Source of the DNA: Liquidambar formosana
Lineage: Eukaryota > Streptophyta > Magnoliopsida > Saxifragales > Altingiaceae
Direction: 5' to 3'
DNA: 64,000 bases
NCBI GenBank assembly: GCA_039720395.1
Contig: CM077821.1
Coordinates: forward strand, 40,360,792-40,424,791
Shown one piece after another: positions 1 to 13,730 of the stretch (its first letter is position 1; each line of letters begins with the position of its first letter). The notes beneath the pieces were generated by a model, which worked only from the letters and a program-made list of their open reading frames with translations, searched no databases and was not told the origin of the DNA. The position numbers and the translations under genes are program-made.

Positions 1-108
1 AAAGAAGTGTCAGGGGATGGGTTCTTCCAGGTCAAAGCATATGCAAGGTGGTAAAATAAATAAATAAGAAACCTTCAAATATCAAATCTTGGATAACGTA
101 GTCATCAC

Positions 109-2295
109 CTTTTCTGTACTTCTCCTAAAAGTTTCGATTGATATATAAGATCCAATAGAGTGCCCAACCTTTAGAGAGAAACTACAAGTCAGCTACTAAG
201 AAGCTTATATGAGAATCTAGAAATCAACTCTTCAACAATTTTCAGAGAAGTGTTTCAAGGATAATATGAATCACCCAAAAGATTTAAATATGATTTACAT
301 AAGCTAAATAAGCTACAACACTGATTTCCTGCAATAAAAGTAGATCAAATACAAGTGTACTAAAAACAATTTGCAAGCACAAGCAGCAATAGTATGACAG
401 AAGCTCTAGTTCAGAGCTGGAAATCATTGATTCATTTCCCATTACCCAATCAGTCAACAAAGATGACAAGCAATAACAACTGACACTGAGCAGTTTTTCT
501 CAGTACTCAGTAACACCAGAGTGTGGAGATCACCTAAAATATCTACCCTTGTCACAAAGAAAGAGCATTCAATTTTAAGATAATATTCTTGTTATGGGAA
601 ACATCAAACCATAAAATTAATATTCTCTAAAACATGCTCGATAAAGAACAATATTTTTTGTAAGTCAAAACCAGTTTACAACCTATATACATGATTCCAA
701 TCTTCCAAATTAGCAAAATTGTATTCCTTGATTATGCTTATCCACCAAAGGACCTAAAATCATTCAAGGAAGGCAACCAAGCTTTCACTTCTTCATGGGT
801 GGCAAAAGAACAAACATTTAAATAATAGGGTAGAAACAAATTCCAATAAACATGAAAATATGGATTTCTGAAACATCTCCTTAAAACTCATGTACAAAAG
901 ATTACAATCAAATACAAGGTCCCTAATTAGAGTCAGCAAACTTTTCATTTTTGGCCCCCTCTATTTCAAACAGCAATTCCAAGATATTGGTATCATATTA
1001 ACCATAATTAACATAATATAATTGACTGTGAATAGAAAATGATCCTACCAATATAATTGGAATTTTGATACTTTGAAGTTCGTATTTGATGAAGTCTATC
1101 TGCAAACAATTGAAATTAAATGGACATTATAATTTTATCTAAATACCAATAAAGTAAATTGGTTCTAATTATAAAAACTGATGTTGAAAGAGTAAAGAGT
1201 ACAAAAAGTAAAAAGAATTCATTAGTAAAACAACAGAGGTCGACAGATGTTAATATTGACTTCCTAAAGGGGAACTGAACTTGTGGTGTAACGAACTTAA
1301 CAGACTTTTTGCAGGGGAAGAATTCATTAACATGAAATTTGGGGCCTTGGTTTTGTTCACATCAAGTGGATTGTCTAAATTCAAGGAGATCAATATAATA
1401 GTTGCCACTGTCAGCACTTCGTAAGACGCTAATCATAATTATTCTTAACCCAATTTCAGTTTCTGGGCATCTAGATTTCCAACCAAGCATCTAATGCAAA
1501 TTTAAACAGATTGCTAATAACTTTTGCCACGAACCAATTTGCTTACAACCCATAAAGCAAACAAAAAAATAAAGCAAACAAAAGATTACCTTATGTTCAA
1601 TTTGTTCTTGTAATGAGAACAACCTTCCATGCTCCCAGTTCTAACAAGAAAAGAAAACTTCACATAAGGATGATACTGATATAAATTAAAATGTCAAAGT
1701 GAGTTGTATTACATAGGATGCCTCTTATATAGACAAAAAGAAAGCCATATCATTTATCAAACTCAACAACCATGAATTCTATTTAATACATTAAGTAAAA
1801 GTTTAAAACTAATACAAGATTTTCAAAGACAAAATATAAAAAGAATAAAACACTATTTACAAAAATGATGGACATCCATTGCCACACATATCTAGTACTT
1901 TACATCTAAAACAGGAGTCAAAAGGCTGAGACGCGTGCTCAATTCAATCCTTTGTCCCTTTCAATCTTTCTAGACAAACTCCAATGTTGCATAGATTCAT
2001 TAATACAAATCTTTAAGAACTTCAAAGTGAAAAGCATATAAAAACTCACACTTGGGAGGTTTTGGGTTTGGGCAGGCTTAATTTATGATCCTGAAGACAC
2101 AATGGAGGCCTTTGGTCAAAGTGTCGCTCCCAAATTTACTACCCATCACAAGTTGAAGGAATTCAAAAAGTCCTAAAATTGGTTGACTCTACACTCCAAT
2201 AAACATCCATTGCTTTGTATTGTTTAAAAGAGAGAAATGCATCTATATAACATGTACATACTAGGATATGCATATGGATACATATATGAATCTAT

Positions 2296-2329
<34 letters not shown>

Positions 2330-5287
2330 TATGAAGGATCGGTAAGACTAAAAAACCGACAGAGTTACTCGAGCTCTACTTGGGGTTGGCTAGTTTCTAG
2401 CTCATTCGAGCTAGTTTATAAGCTAAATGGGCCGAGCCCAAGCCAGCCTTGAGCCCTTGAGGCTACTTGAGAGCTTGTTTAGTTTTCAAGCTGAGCCAAA
2501 GTAGCATTCAACTCAGCTTGATACAGCTCATGAGAATAAGCTCGACTGTTGATGAAAGCATTTCAACAAACAGATCAGTTAGATTAAACTGCAAATTTAG
2601 GATTTTCCATGGCTTCATTTATCATTGAATTTTTTATTTGTTTGTTCTGAAAAAGACATCAATTTCATGATAAGTTTTATCGGTCCTCCAAGAAAAGCAA
2701 TGACTCCAATTCTATATTATTAAAAGGTTTTAGACAGTCCTTCATTGTTAGGTGCCTGTCCAATCAAACTATGACAACAAATCCTCACAAATTTTACAAC
2801 AAATCCTCACAAATTTTTGGTTGTTCAAGACCACCAAAGAAACTGGTTTGAGTGTGTCTTCAATAATGGAAAATTACAACCCAAATACAATGGGAAATGA
2901 AAGATAATTGTATTGGCGTGATTATTAATCAAAAATAAAAAGAAAAAGGAGAAGAAAAAAATGACAACTATATTAGATTTAAAAATGGAAAATGACAACC
3001 CAAATACAATGGTAGGAAACGTCACTTAAGGAAACACTCATCCAAGGATTGGGACTCACTCACCCACCAGAGGACCACAAAACTCTATATGAGACCATAA
3101 GCTCTCCCAATTATAAAAGTAATTCCACTCCAATATTATACACTAATCTTCTAAATACAAGAATATATAGGAGCCCAAAAGCTAGCCGTTAGAGATGGAA
3201 AGAAGAACAAGAAAAACAAATAAAGGTGGAAAGAGAAGAAGAAGAAAAGTCAAAAAGTTGTTGGATGTCTTGAAGTGATTCTTTTAACGATTTGTCCACT
3301 CCTTGTCTAGGCTTCTCCCATGTGACAGTTGGAGAGCATTGGGATGCTTCTCATATCGCTATATGGGGCTACACCACATGGTTAATCTACTTGGCATGAA
3401 CTCATGAAGTCAAACCGATCTTCTGAAATCATTCTAAAATTTTACTATTTTCTCAATTATTACCACCCAAACTTTTATGATGTAGCTTAGAAGTTTTGTA
3501 ACAAATATTTGGAGCAACAAATGATTTTTCTCCATTCATATAGCATTTTCTTCATAATTACAATCTAACTAAACTACTTCAGTAACAAGTCTACACCATA
3601 ATCTGTCATACACTTCCAAACCTCAATGGGAATACCAATAGGTCCTAAATACTAGATTGTCCTCTTCTTTTTTAAAAGGGTAAATTGCACTTAAGGGTCC
3701 AAAGTTTGGGTCAAGTTTCACTTTAGGTTCCAAAGTTTAAATCGCGTCAATTCAGTACCCGAATTATTAGTTGAGTTGCAATCTGGGGTCTACCATCAGA
3801 ATTTTTAGTATTATCCCTATTTTGCCCTTTTTATGTGAAAACCCTATTTTACTCCTATCAACATTTAATAAACATTTATATTTTAATCAAATCTGAATCA
3901 CTCTAGCGTCAGATTTTTGTTTTGTAAATGGAAAATATAAAGCGTTTAAATAGAGGTAATATAGAGAGAGAAAGAAGATAAAACTGATTTAGATTTGGTT
4001 AAAATATAAAAATTTATTAGTTGTTGATAGGGGTAAAATAGGGTTCTCAAACCCATAAAAAGGGCAAAGTAGGGATAATATAGAAAATTTTGACAGTAGG
4101 CCCCAAATTGCAACTCAATTAATAATTCGGGTACTGAATTGATGCGATTTAAACTTTGGACTTTAAAGTGAAACTGGACCCAAACGTTGGACCCTTAAGT
4201 GCAACTTACCCTTTTTAAAACAATGTTATCAGTTCACTTGGTTCACTACGAAAACTAAGAAGACGAAAAAAATAAAGATAAGAAAAGAATAGAATAGGAA
4301 AAAAAATTATAGCATTTCCATTTGTTTTTTATGTAGAGGAAGTGGAGAAAATGGTCAAGAGGAGAATAATGTTCTCTCCAAATCACACCTCTTGTGAGGT
4401 GAAATTTTTTTATGGGCCTAGAGAGAGTATTTCCTCGCTAATCATCCCACTTTTGTTCTATTCTATCCTCACGAAACCAACCAAAGGAAAGGAAGAGTCA
4501 TATATTGTTTTTTTTTAATAAGGAAGAGTCATATATAGTTTTCCCTTCTCTTCTCTTATATTCTCCCCTTTCAAATGGACTATAACTCTATAAGTTCAAG
4601 AAACCCGTATTTCTGACCTCATAAGAATTATTAAGATGTCCTAAACAAAAGTTACTTCAGTACTTTAGTTTATGAAATTTGTGAAAGTGTACCACAAATG
4701 CTTAAAATAAAACCAGTAAATGATATCTTAGTTTAAACACAATAGTATTTACAAAAGATGAATCAACTTTCAACTTTTAAAAATGTTATGTGAAATGGTG
4801 CTAACAATGGGTTTGGTTCAACTTTGGTTAGAAACCACCCAGCATCATAACTAATTATCTATGAAGCACCAACACTCCTTTGAAGGCGCAGTGGCGGTGT
4901 CCAACATGCTTCGGACGTGTATCGAATATGGCTGGGATATATCAGATTTTTTTTTTTTTTTTTTTAATCCAACACACCGGGGACACAGTTAGGACACTCT
5001 TCCAACACACTTGAGACATTTTTGCAACACAGCAGGGTCTAGATTTTAAATCTTTTAATAAAAATCGAATATCGTTCTGTTACTTTGAAATGTTATGGGG
5101 GCCTTTTTGCAAAATGGAAAACAAGATGATGGATGAGGGATTCCACAGTGGGTATACTGTTATAATAGTGCTTATTGAAGAGAGTTTGGGTATATTGTTG
5201 GAATTGATATAATAGTAGGTATCCTGCTGTAATAGTGTATATTGCTGAAATCACAGTAGGTATATAGTTGTAATAGTGTATATTGCA

Positions 5288-5331
<44 letters not shown>

Positions 5332-7760
5332 TGTGGGTATGCTTATATCCTTTTCCTTTTTCTTATCAGCATAGATTTTACATTCCTTTTTGATAATTTT
5401 ACTGTCGTATCCCCGCAATGTCATATACTCATATCCTAATTTTTCTAGGATCTGTTGTGTTGATGCAGCCGTGTTGTATCATGACCATGTCACATGTTGG
5501 TGGTTGTGCTTCTTAACTGATAATTAAAATAATTTTAATATAGAAAAACAAACTACTTAGCTTGACATGACCCACAAACATGACTGAAATCATGACAAAG
5601 TTAGTGGCTTTGGGTTGACCACAATTGTGTTATGTCAGCCTGCCTGACCCACGCATTAAACATATTGTGTTCAGGTTAGGGGCCCAAGTCACCTGACCAT
5701 TTCTTAAATCATGTTGACACGAAAACAACCTGATGCCCATTTAGACGCATATGACCTGTGTATATAGTTTGGAGTCAATTAGACTTCCCTTTAATAGAGA
5801 TGCAGTAAGACAAGGATAACTTAAATGTTCAAATTTGATCCCCCACTCTTTTTTCCCTTTTTTTCTGATAGGAAACAAATATGTATTAATCAAAAGATCG
5901 GAAGAACAGCAAAGAAGGAAGAAATTTCCTCCTTACAAGAAAAAAAAAAAAACAAAACAAAACAAATACATAAACCCACCACCTGTAATAGAAACTATAC
6001 CATATACTCTTTCCAAAGCTAAAATCAAAGCCATACCATATCTATACATCAAAAGATCAGAAGAACAGCAAAGAGGGAAGAAATTTCCTCCCTACAAGAA
6101 AAAAAAACATAAACATAAACCCACCACCTGTAGTAGAAACTATACCATAAGCTATGTCCAAAGCTAAAATCAAAGCTATACCATATCTATACAAGCCCAC
6201 CCGCTATACAAAAACAAAACTCAAAACACTATCACCCCCTCTTATCGCTCTTCAAAGAACAAATCTCAATTTGATCAAAAAGAGTGGAATGCCTTCGAAA
6301 GATTTATCCACTAAAGCCCATAAGGAAGCAAAAAACAAACTCAGTCCCAACACTCATCCCTCTCTTCAATCCCGTCACTGGATATCCTAGCATTCCTTTT
6401 GAGCCAAATGACCCACAAATCCCTCAAATTTCTTTGAACTAGAATTGCCTAGTTAAATTTTAAAATTAATCTATAAATGCTTAAGCACGAGTAAATAAAA
6501 GAAAAGGTTAAACAGGTTAGTTTCAATTATAATCAGGTCATACATATCAGTTGACCAATTAGTCATGTCGACCCAAAGAGGACTTGCTTATTAAACAGGT
6601 TACACATGTCATGCTATGTTACCCATTTACTAATCAACCTATGTTCAAGTTCGAAATTCGGCATGATTGTTGACTAGTAAACCCAAAATTCTAGGGTCTT
6701 GACGTGACACAAACCCAACACGACAACACGGATTGGCACCCCTAATAATAGTAAACTCAAATCAATCCAATGAAGCCCTAATCCCAATTACTTGAGCCAA
6801 CTATATGAATCTTTTTATTCCATTCAGTATGATCTATAGTTGAAACATTGGCCATCATGTCTTTTCTCACCATCTTGAATCACATTATTTTTTGGCTCTC
6901 CCCTTGTCCTTTTGGTGCCTCCAACTTAAATCAGGTCCTCCAAATTGGCAATCATAAGATTCCTCAATTTGCCAACTGAACTTGACAAACCCTTTTTCCA
7001 ACTATTTGGGATCAATTCATCAATTAGACAAATGTTGTTTTGCTTTTTCATATCCAAGCTCCTATAGGTTTTACAAAGGATTTTATGCTGGATGTCTACC
7101 CAACTAAAGCAACTTTATTTCTCCCAGCTTCAGACCAGTTGTGTAAAAAGATAAGATTCAAAGCATAGCAAATGAAGAGTCAAGAAGTAATAATAGTGAA
7201 AACGTTTATACTGCTCCATTTAAACCATATATTGACAAAATGTACGCACCTTTTTCGTGTGGGATATGTGGCCAATAGCTGATGATCAACACAAGGATTC
7301 AACCAGTTAGTGTACAACTAAATCAAGGCTCCCAATTGAAAACTCAGGACACACAAAAATACACACATATTAAAAGAATATGAACAAGGAGCATCCATGA
7401 CTTGCCTGTTACAGATGCACTTCCTCCAAACAAATCATACAATGACTCCAAAAAATCCTTGTAAAATGTAACAACACCTGTGATACCCACCACCCCAAGT
7501 GTCAATTCCCACAGTGGAAATAATAAGAGTCTAACAGACACCCACCCTCAAACCCACTCACATACCTGGATTTCCAGGGATGAGCAAGACATATAATGTA
7601 GGATTTTTGGAGCGAATCTCTAGTAACTCGGTTGTATGACTGACCCAAAACAATTGAGAAGCAAAACCTATGAAATAATCATTATATATCTAAAACTGCA
7701 GAGACCATAGAGAGAGAAGTTAAACATACCTGGACACCTTGCACAATCGAAAACTGACAT
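109..7760 (-). CDS. Lipid-droplet-associated hydrolase (LDAH)-like alpha/beta hydrolase, 5' part
   Basis: Seven coding exons on the minus strand keep one frame: 7738-7760, 7566-7639, 7406-7477, 7250-7278, 1590-1640, 1049-1099 and 109-168, giving 120 residues before the left window edge. Seen: LLIPGNPG at the exon 2/3 junction followed by FYKDFLESLY, then AIGHISHTKKNWEHGRLFSLQEQI across exons 4-5 (paraphrased in parts), and GHSIG in the last exon, the nucleophile elbow with Ser104 as probable catalytic serine. This motif set is that of the LDAH family, serine hydrolases associated with lipid droplets; the substrate in plants is not evident here. Intron 3 has a GC donor (AG|GCAAGT). Intron 4 is 5.6 kb and full of repeats. 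The start at 7760 is my choice; the exon stays open upstream to an acceptor near 7835, so a longer N terminus is possible. The C-terminal exons lie left of the window. Confidence 0.85.
2298..2326. repeat. (AT)n microsatellite
   Basis: Uninterrupted AT dinucleotides inside intron 4 of the LDAH-like gene. Confidence 0.9.
3678..4211. mobile_element. Palindromic Mutator-type MITE
   Basis: A 534-bp element whose two halves are imperfect inverted copies of each other over about 250 bp. The termini read GGGTAAATTGCACTTAAGGG on the left and, reversed, GGGTAAGTTGCACTTAAGGG on the right. It is flanked on both sides by TTTTTAAAA (3669-3677 and 4212-4220), a 9-bp direct repeat as expected for Mutator-like elements. 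It has no coding capacity and lies in intron 4 of the LDAH-like gene. The flanking repeat is low-complexity, so the 9-bp assignment is good but not certain. Confidence 0.75.
5291..5329. repeat. (TG)n microsatellite
   Basis: About 19 TG units in intron 4 of the LDAH-like gene. Confidence 0.95.
5891..6193. repeat. Two-copy tandem duplication, about 150 bp
   Basis: Copies at 5891-6049 and 6050-6193 begin CAAAAGATC(G/A)GAAGAACAGC and end at CCATATCTATACA. They differ by scattered substitutions and by the length of an A-rich tract. Short open frames here are products of the repeat, not genes. Confidence 0.8.
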
Positions 7761-8233
7761 GGGTTTTGCCTTGTGAAATCGAATTCTCAAGACCCATTTC
7801 TCTATTTGTGCACTTTGGCCTATATCTGTTCCTAAAAGATTAAAAAAGGAAAAGTGCAAGGAATGAGACCATCAGATGACGTGATGAAAACAAGGAAAAT
7901 TCAATTCTGAGCAACCAAACGCGGCCTAAATAAATATTAAATTAACACGCACCGTTGTTCCATTAATGAAACGCAATTATACACGGAGTAGCCAAGAAGT
8001 TTGGGGCAGAAGATGGGGACCCGTATGGGTTTTAATTACCTGTGACGAAAGCAGAGTGGGAGAAAGAGGGTGTGAGCAACAGGAGAAGGAAGGCCACGAA
8101 ACATTATGTGATTTTTTGGGTGGCGATATTGCCAAAGCAAAAATGTTTGCTTCCAATCAACAAAAATTTTCATGTACTGAACAAACCAAATTGCCCTTTA
8201 AAGTCAAAATGGAACCAAAATGAACGTGTTTGA

Positions 8234-10435
8234 CAATCCAATACTTTCTCAGTTTCTCTCTCTTTTCCCTCCCATCAAAAACACCTTTCTTCCTTTCTCT
8301 TCTTTCTGATGCAACCCTTTCCTCCTCAGTCCTCACTCTCTTTCTAAAGACATTATTTGAGGGAAAATGTTATTTCACCCATCTTTTGTTACCCACCTTT
8401 ACCACCCACCTCATATGTCGAAAGTGTATAAGTGAAAACAAACATGTGAAGACCATCATAAAATAAGGAAAAGCTGCCACATATGGATGGGTAGAAAAAT
8501 GTAGGTGAAATAGATGGGTGAAATAGCATAATCCTTATTTGAGATCCCATACGGCGTCGCACATGCTCTCTCTCTCTCTCTTTCTGAATATGAGGAGTGA
8601 GGAGTTTTACGGAAGGTGTACTGTAATGGGCGGTTTTGCAATCTGCTCTTTGCCCACAAAATAAGACTTCACTGGGCCAACATATGTTACAAATAAGCCC
8701 CATACTCAAAAATGGGCCTCAAAGTTCGGCCTAACCTCCTCGGTCCTCACCCATTAACAGGCAGATAGGCCTCATGCTGGCGTAGCCCATAGTGCTAGTA
8801 TGCTGTATGCTACTACTAGTGCTTTTTGAAAATGTACATAGCCCTCCACTTTCCTATCCATTGTCCAATTTTCTGTCAATTTGATTAGGCTCCTGGTTTG
8901 ATTGCAAAGTCTATTGACAAATTCTTTAATATAAGAGTTCCTACATTTCTTAATTGACAAATTTTTTAAGTTATCCTCACCTTCATCCTTACAAATAATG
9001 AATGTTATGTTTTAATATTTAAAAAATAAATAAAAATAAAAAACATGCATGGTTATGGCTTAATTAGGACAATGCGCTTTTGAAAAATCTATACTACTAA
9101 TATTTGCCAAGGCACCTCTCTTTTCTTCCCTTCTATCCCATTTTTTAGAAAAATGGGTTCCATACTTCCATTTCCCTTTCTTCTATTTTCTATTTTTGAA
9201 ACAATAAATCCACCTGTCTTCCTCCCTTTCTCTCTCTATATATAACATTTTAAACCTTTTTCACATGTTAAAATACAGGCCTCACCTCCATAGATTTGAT
9301 TGAAATTGAACGGCTAACACATCATTCAATAAAATAAAAAAGGGAGTATAATTAAGATTGATTAACTTATTAGGTGAGATCTCATATGATAGTTAATTCT
9401 CATGCATCATGCACGGTCTATGCTAACTTAGAAGACAATTTAGAGAAAAATAGATCAATCATACCCACAAGAAAAAAAAAAAGGATCTTGGCATGCTACA
9501 AACATTGATGTCGCTTGTGCACATTGTTTATGTGTAGCCTACATGTGGATTAGACATGCCCAAATTGTTCCAATATTACCATGTCGCGCGAATCAATGTT
9601 TAATTGCAGCATGCCAAGATCTATTTTTTCTCCAAATTGTCTTCTAAGTGAGCATAAACCTTTTTTTATTTTCCAGGGAGTTATCGACTTATCGGCGCAT
9701 GCATGAATCATGATTGGATGCTTCCCGGCCAGTTCCCATTTCAACTCCAACACCTAGTCATGCACATTTTTTATATATAGCCTACACATGGATTAGGATT
9801 AGACGTGAAGAAAAAGATTAGAAAGGGAGATGAAGGGACCAGACTTTTGGCGTGCTATACATGTGTTGACATACATTGCATGTTTATTTATATAGAACCG
9901 TCAATATCCCTAGAGATGATGCGATGGAATCAAGGGGATGAACCCAACTGCCCTTTTTAGCCATAAACTAACCCCCAACTAAACATGAAACTTCCTCATA
10001 TTTTGACCCTTTCTAGTTCTAGGGTATACTTTAGTGTGCTGCTTCATTTTTTTTAAGGCACATGCATCGCCAATTATGCTGACCAACTAAACTTTATTCA
10101 GAAGTAATCAGAACATAATATTTATGCACACACATGTTGACCAACTAAACTATATATATAATCGAATATTCTAATCAATCATCGGCATGGGTTGGTTAAA
10201 GGTTGACCTAACATAACAACTCCTTTGTTCCAATATTAACCAACCCCCAGCACTAAATCAGTGCTGGTCGAGGAGTGCAACCACAAAAAACAAAAAACAA
10301 AATTTTGCCAATCTATTTATTGACTCTCCATTTCACGCCAACGTGAAATGGACAATGGGCGGCTAGATTCGACTAGAAACATTTTGGGGTGGAGAGAAGG
10401 CATCTTACTTTTTCGGTTTTTTTTGCTTGTCCAAG
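8234..10435. other. Intergenic, no gene seen
   Basis: This is upstream of the LDAH-like gene. It contains CT-rich runs near 8570 and several A/T tracts. The short open frames have no recognisable motif and no splice continuity. Confidence 0.6.
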
Positions 10436-10673
10436 AGGTCGTTTGGCAAACCTAAAAACCTGCTCAGCTGATAAAAAGTTTGGTCAGTTTTGTTTCCATA
10501 CTGTTTTGGTAAGTCTCTTTTTCCTGTTAAACAATTCAGTTTTGTTCTGAAAATAAAGCATAAACATAACTTTTTTTCAAACCAACTGTAAGTTGGTTTA
10601 TATAAAAACCAGATAACAGTTATGGACTGGATCTACTCTGATCCAGTTTTTGAAATTCCCAAATAGGTCCTAA
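10436..10673. mobile_element. MITE-like element, copy 1 of 3
   Basis: About 240 bp, related over its full length to sequences at 39363-39597 and 40734-40972. Shared blocks include TTTGGCAAACCT near the left end, TCTCTTTTTCCTGTTAA in the middle and GATCCAGTTTTTGAA near the right end. The ends of copy 3 form a short inverted repeat (TAGGGGCTT). No convincing target duplication was found. Confidence 0.65.
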
Positions 10674-11180
10674 ACTACGTAAATATGTCTACGTTTTAAG
10701 TATCGGTAGATGGCTGTTGCATATAGTTCGTTTCTTTGTCCTTCTTGGAAGATGTTTTGGGACGTATATCTTTGATTTTTGGTCTGGTTTGTGGTACGGC
10801 TAAAATTCTTTTTCTTATCGAGAAATAAATAAAAATAAAGGAGAGAATAAAAGGGAGAACAAAAAATAAGCAGATTAAGGCCAACTAATTTGATGCCGAT
10901 TAAAAATGCAATTGCCTACAAGAAAATGCAACGTTCCTTGCTAAAAGTTGGGATTAAAAACAAAAATAAAAATAAAAATAAAAAGCAACTTCATGATGTA
11001 GGCATATTTTTGGTCAAAAGTGATCATAATTAATATAGGCAGATTTTTGAATAATCTGCCTAACAAATCAAAGGCACATGATGTAGGGCCAGTCGAATTT
11101 TTTTCTTTAAATGTGGTTTCTTGTGAAGGCATGCAGCAGTCAATGTGATTAAAAATAAAAAGAAAAGAGATATGCTTTAA

Positions 11181-11475
11181 TCACAATTGAAATTTGGACC
11201 GTTGCAGGTTGCATAATGGCATCATAGTTCAACAAGTAGTTCAATAATTAACGAGTTAGGTTATAATTAAACGAACTAAACTAATATGATTTATTGGGTT
11301 CAATCACATTTGAGATGTGGTTAACCACATTTGAAAGAAGGGGATTGAAATTTAGACGATTGCATGTTACCGGCCATATGGCATCATTTAGTTCAACCAG
11401 TAGCTTCAATAATTGACGAATTAGGTTATAATCAAACGAATTAAACCAGTGATTTATTGGTTCAATCACATCAGA
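11181..11475. repeat. Tandem duplication, about 150-bp unit
   Basis: The block starting ATTGAAATTT near 11185 and ending GGTTCAATCACAT near 11310 is repeated with divergence at about 11344-11475. Both copies contain GGTTATAAT and the word GGCATCAT. Confidence 0.65.
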
Positions 11476-11554
11476 TCGAGGAGGGATGGATGTTGACTTG
11501 CTGGGAAGAATGGTAATAATAGTGACCACAGCTCTATCTCTTCCTTCACCTTGT

Positions 11555-12912
11555 GGAAAGAGGAAAGAGGGTTAGTCCAAAACGCGGAAATGAATACGGC
11601 CATTTTTTTTTTTTTTTTTTTGGTCTCATGCAGCTAAGTCAAGATTCAATCTCAAGGTCTCTAAATAGAGATTTGAATTTTCTTTTTGTTTCGTGAAGCT
11701 AGGTCAAGACTCGATCTCAAGGTCTCCAAATAGAGATTTGAAATCCTGAGCCAACAAGGTTGGTTGTACAGTGGCAAAATTGGGCTAATTTTCAATGCAC
11801 ATTTTTTTCTAATGTAGCACTGCTTGAAAACAACCTTCTCTCCCTTTAAAGTAAAGAGAGGTGCCACCATTAGTTGACGTTGGGATTACTTCCACCATGA
11901 TAGTATATTTGAAATGAAACCTTTCTATACTTCTAAATGAAAGATTAAGCCATCCTTACTCAATACAATACCTAAAAATCAACGAGAATTTCATATACCC
12001 AAGGAAAGAGGAAAGAGGGTTGGTCCATAACGCGGAAATGAATACGGCTAATTTTCTTTTTGTTTCATGCAACTAGGTCAAGATTCGATCTCAAGGTCTC
12101 CAAATAGATATTTGAATTTTCTTTTTATTTTGTGCAGCTAGGTCAAGACTCGATCTCAATGTCTCCAAATAGAGATTTGAAATCCTAAGCCAGCAAGGTT
12201 GGTTGTACAGTGGAAAAATTGGGCTAATTTTCAATGCACACTTTTTTCTACTATAGCACTACTTGAAAACAACCTCTTCTCCCTCTAAAGTAAAGAGAGG
12301 TGCCATTAAGCCAAGAGACCATTAGTTGACATATTGGGATTACTTCCACCGTAATAGTATATTTGAAATGAAACCTTTCTATACTTTTAAATGAAAGATT
12401 AAGCCATCCTTACTCAGTACAATACCTTAAAAATCAACGAGAATTTCATGTACCCAAGGAAGAGGAAAGAGGGTTGGTCTATAACGCGGAAATGAATATG
12501 GCTGATTTTCTTTTTGTTTCATGCAGTTAAGTCAAGATTCGATCTCAAGGTATCCAAATAGAGATTTGAATTTTCTTTTTGTTTCGTGTAGCTAGGTCAA
12601 GACTCGATCTCAAGGTTTCCAAATAGAGATTTGAAATCCTGAGCCAGCAAGGTTGGTCGTATAGTGGCAAAATTGGGCAAATTTTCAATGCACATTTCTT
12701 TCTACTATAGCACTACTCTGAAAACAACCTCCTCTCCCTTTAAAGTAAAGAGAGGTGCCATTGAATCAGGAGACCATTAGTTGACATTGGGATTACTTCC
12801 ACCATGATAGTATATTTGAAACGAAACCTTTCTATATTTTTAAATGAAAGATTAAGCTATCTTTACTCAGTGCAATACCTAAAAATCAACAAGAATTTCA
12901 TGTACCCAAGGA
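11555..12912. repeat. Three-unit tandem repeat, about 450 bp each
   Basis: Units at about 11555-12002, 12003-12457 and 12458-12912. Each begins GGAAAGAGGAAAGAGGGTT (unit 3 lacks one A), continues with ACGCGGAAATGAATA and ends ATTTCAT(A/G)TACCCAAG. Inside each unit a shorter segment (GATCTCAAGG ... CAAATAGAGATTTGAA) is itself doubled. The periods are 448 and 455 bp. No conserved open frame runs through all three, so I see no gene. Confidence 0.85.
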
Positions 12913-13549
12913 AAAATCCTAAAAGGAGCATTCCCATACCCATGGAGGAAGCAAAATTATGTTTCTTAAAATGGAATTTTCATATAAAAAATCTCGTGCA
13001 AGAAAAACAATTTTTTTTTTTCCTAACTTCTTTATTGGGCTAGCCCAACTCACACGTTCAAAACAGTTGTTGTCAAATCAGCTTTGCTTGCTTCCACATT
13101 CAAATTTTTGAATAGTCTCCATTGCTGCCTTACGTATGGCATGAAGTTGTAATTTAGACCTAATATAAATTGACGTATTCAATGTCTATCATAGAGCATG
13201 TCACCACCGAGGGGAACCTGGTTAGAACCCTGGTCAACGGGATACGTAAATGACAGTTTTACCCTTTTTCTTACTTAAGGCTTAATATTACTTAATACAA
13301 TGCTTGTAACTAAGGTTCCCTGCAGAACAAAAAGGTCAAGTAACAAAAGTGGTTGTCCCTACGCAACTTTCAATGATTTACCCATTGATGCTCCTATCCG
13401 ATTCTTTCGGTCTTCCTTCAAACCAACCAATTTGTTTGTTCCATGTGGGTTAATTAGTGAAATTTCTTAATTAACAAGTTTATTAAAATAATATAAGCTT
13501 ACATTAGGCTTGGTCTAATGATACCTTGTGCTCAATATCAAAGCAAATA

Positions 13550-13730
13550 TTCGTCGTGAAGGAAATACGGTTGCTCATGGCCTAGCTAGACATACCCGTA
13601 ATATTGATGAGATATGCGTTTGGATGGAGGAAGTCCCAGATTTTATTCTGGAACAATTTCTTGTTGATTTGAATCAGGTTAATGTTTCTTCATTTATAGT
13701 CTTTGATCGTTCATCAAAAAAAAAAAAATA
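13550..13730 (+). mobile_element. 5'-truncated LINE, 3' end with RNase H tail
   Basis: The plus strand encodes a short piece of the RNase H domain typical of plant non-LTR retrotransposons (REGNTVAHGLARH followed by WMEEVPDFI), a stop, a short 3' region and a poly(A) run ending at about 13728. The exact 13-bp repeat ATCAAAGCAAATA flanks it at 13537-13549 and 13731-13743. This is a heavily 5'-truncated insertion made by target-primed reverse transcription. It is dead. Confidence 0.85.

Noticed and set aside
5825..6390. Lys-rich open frames
   Set aside because: Products of the two-copy A-rich tandem repeat.
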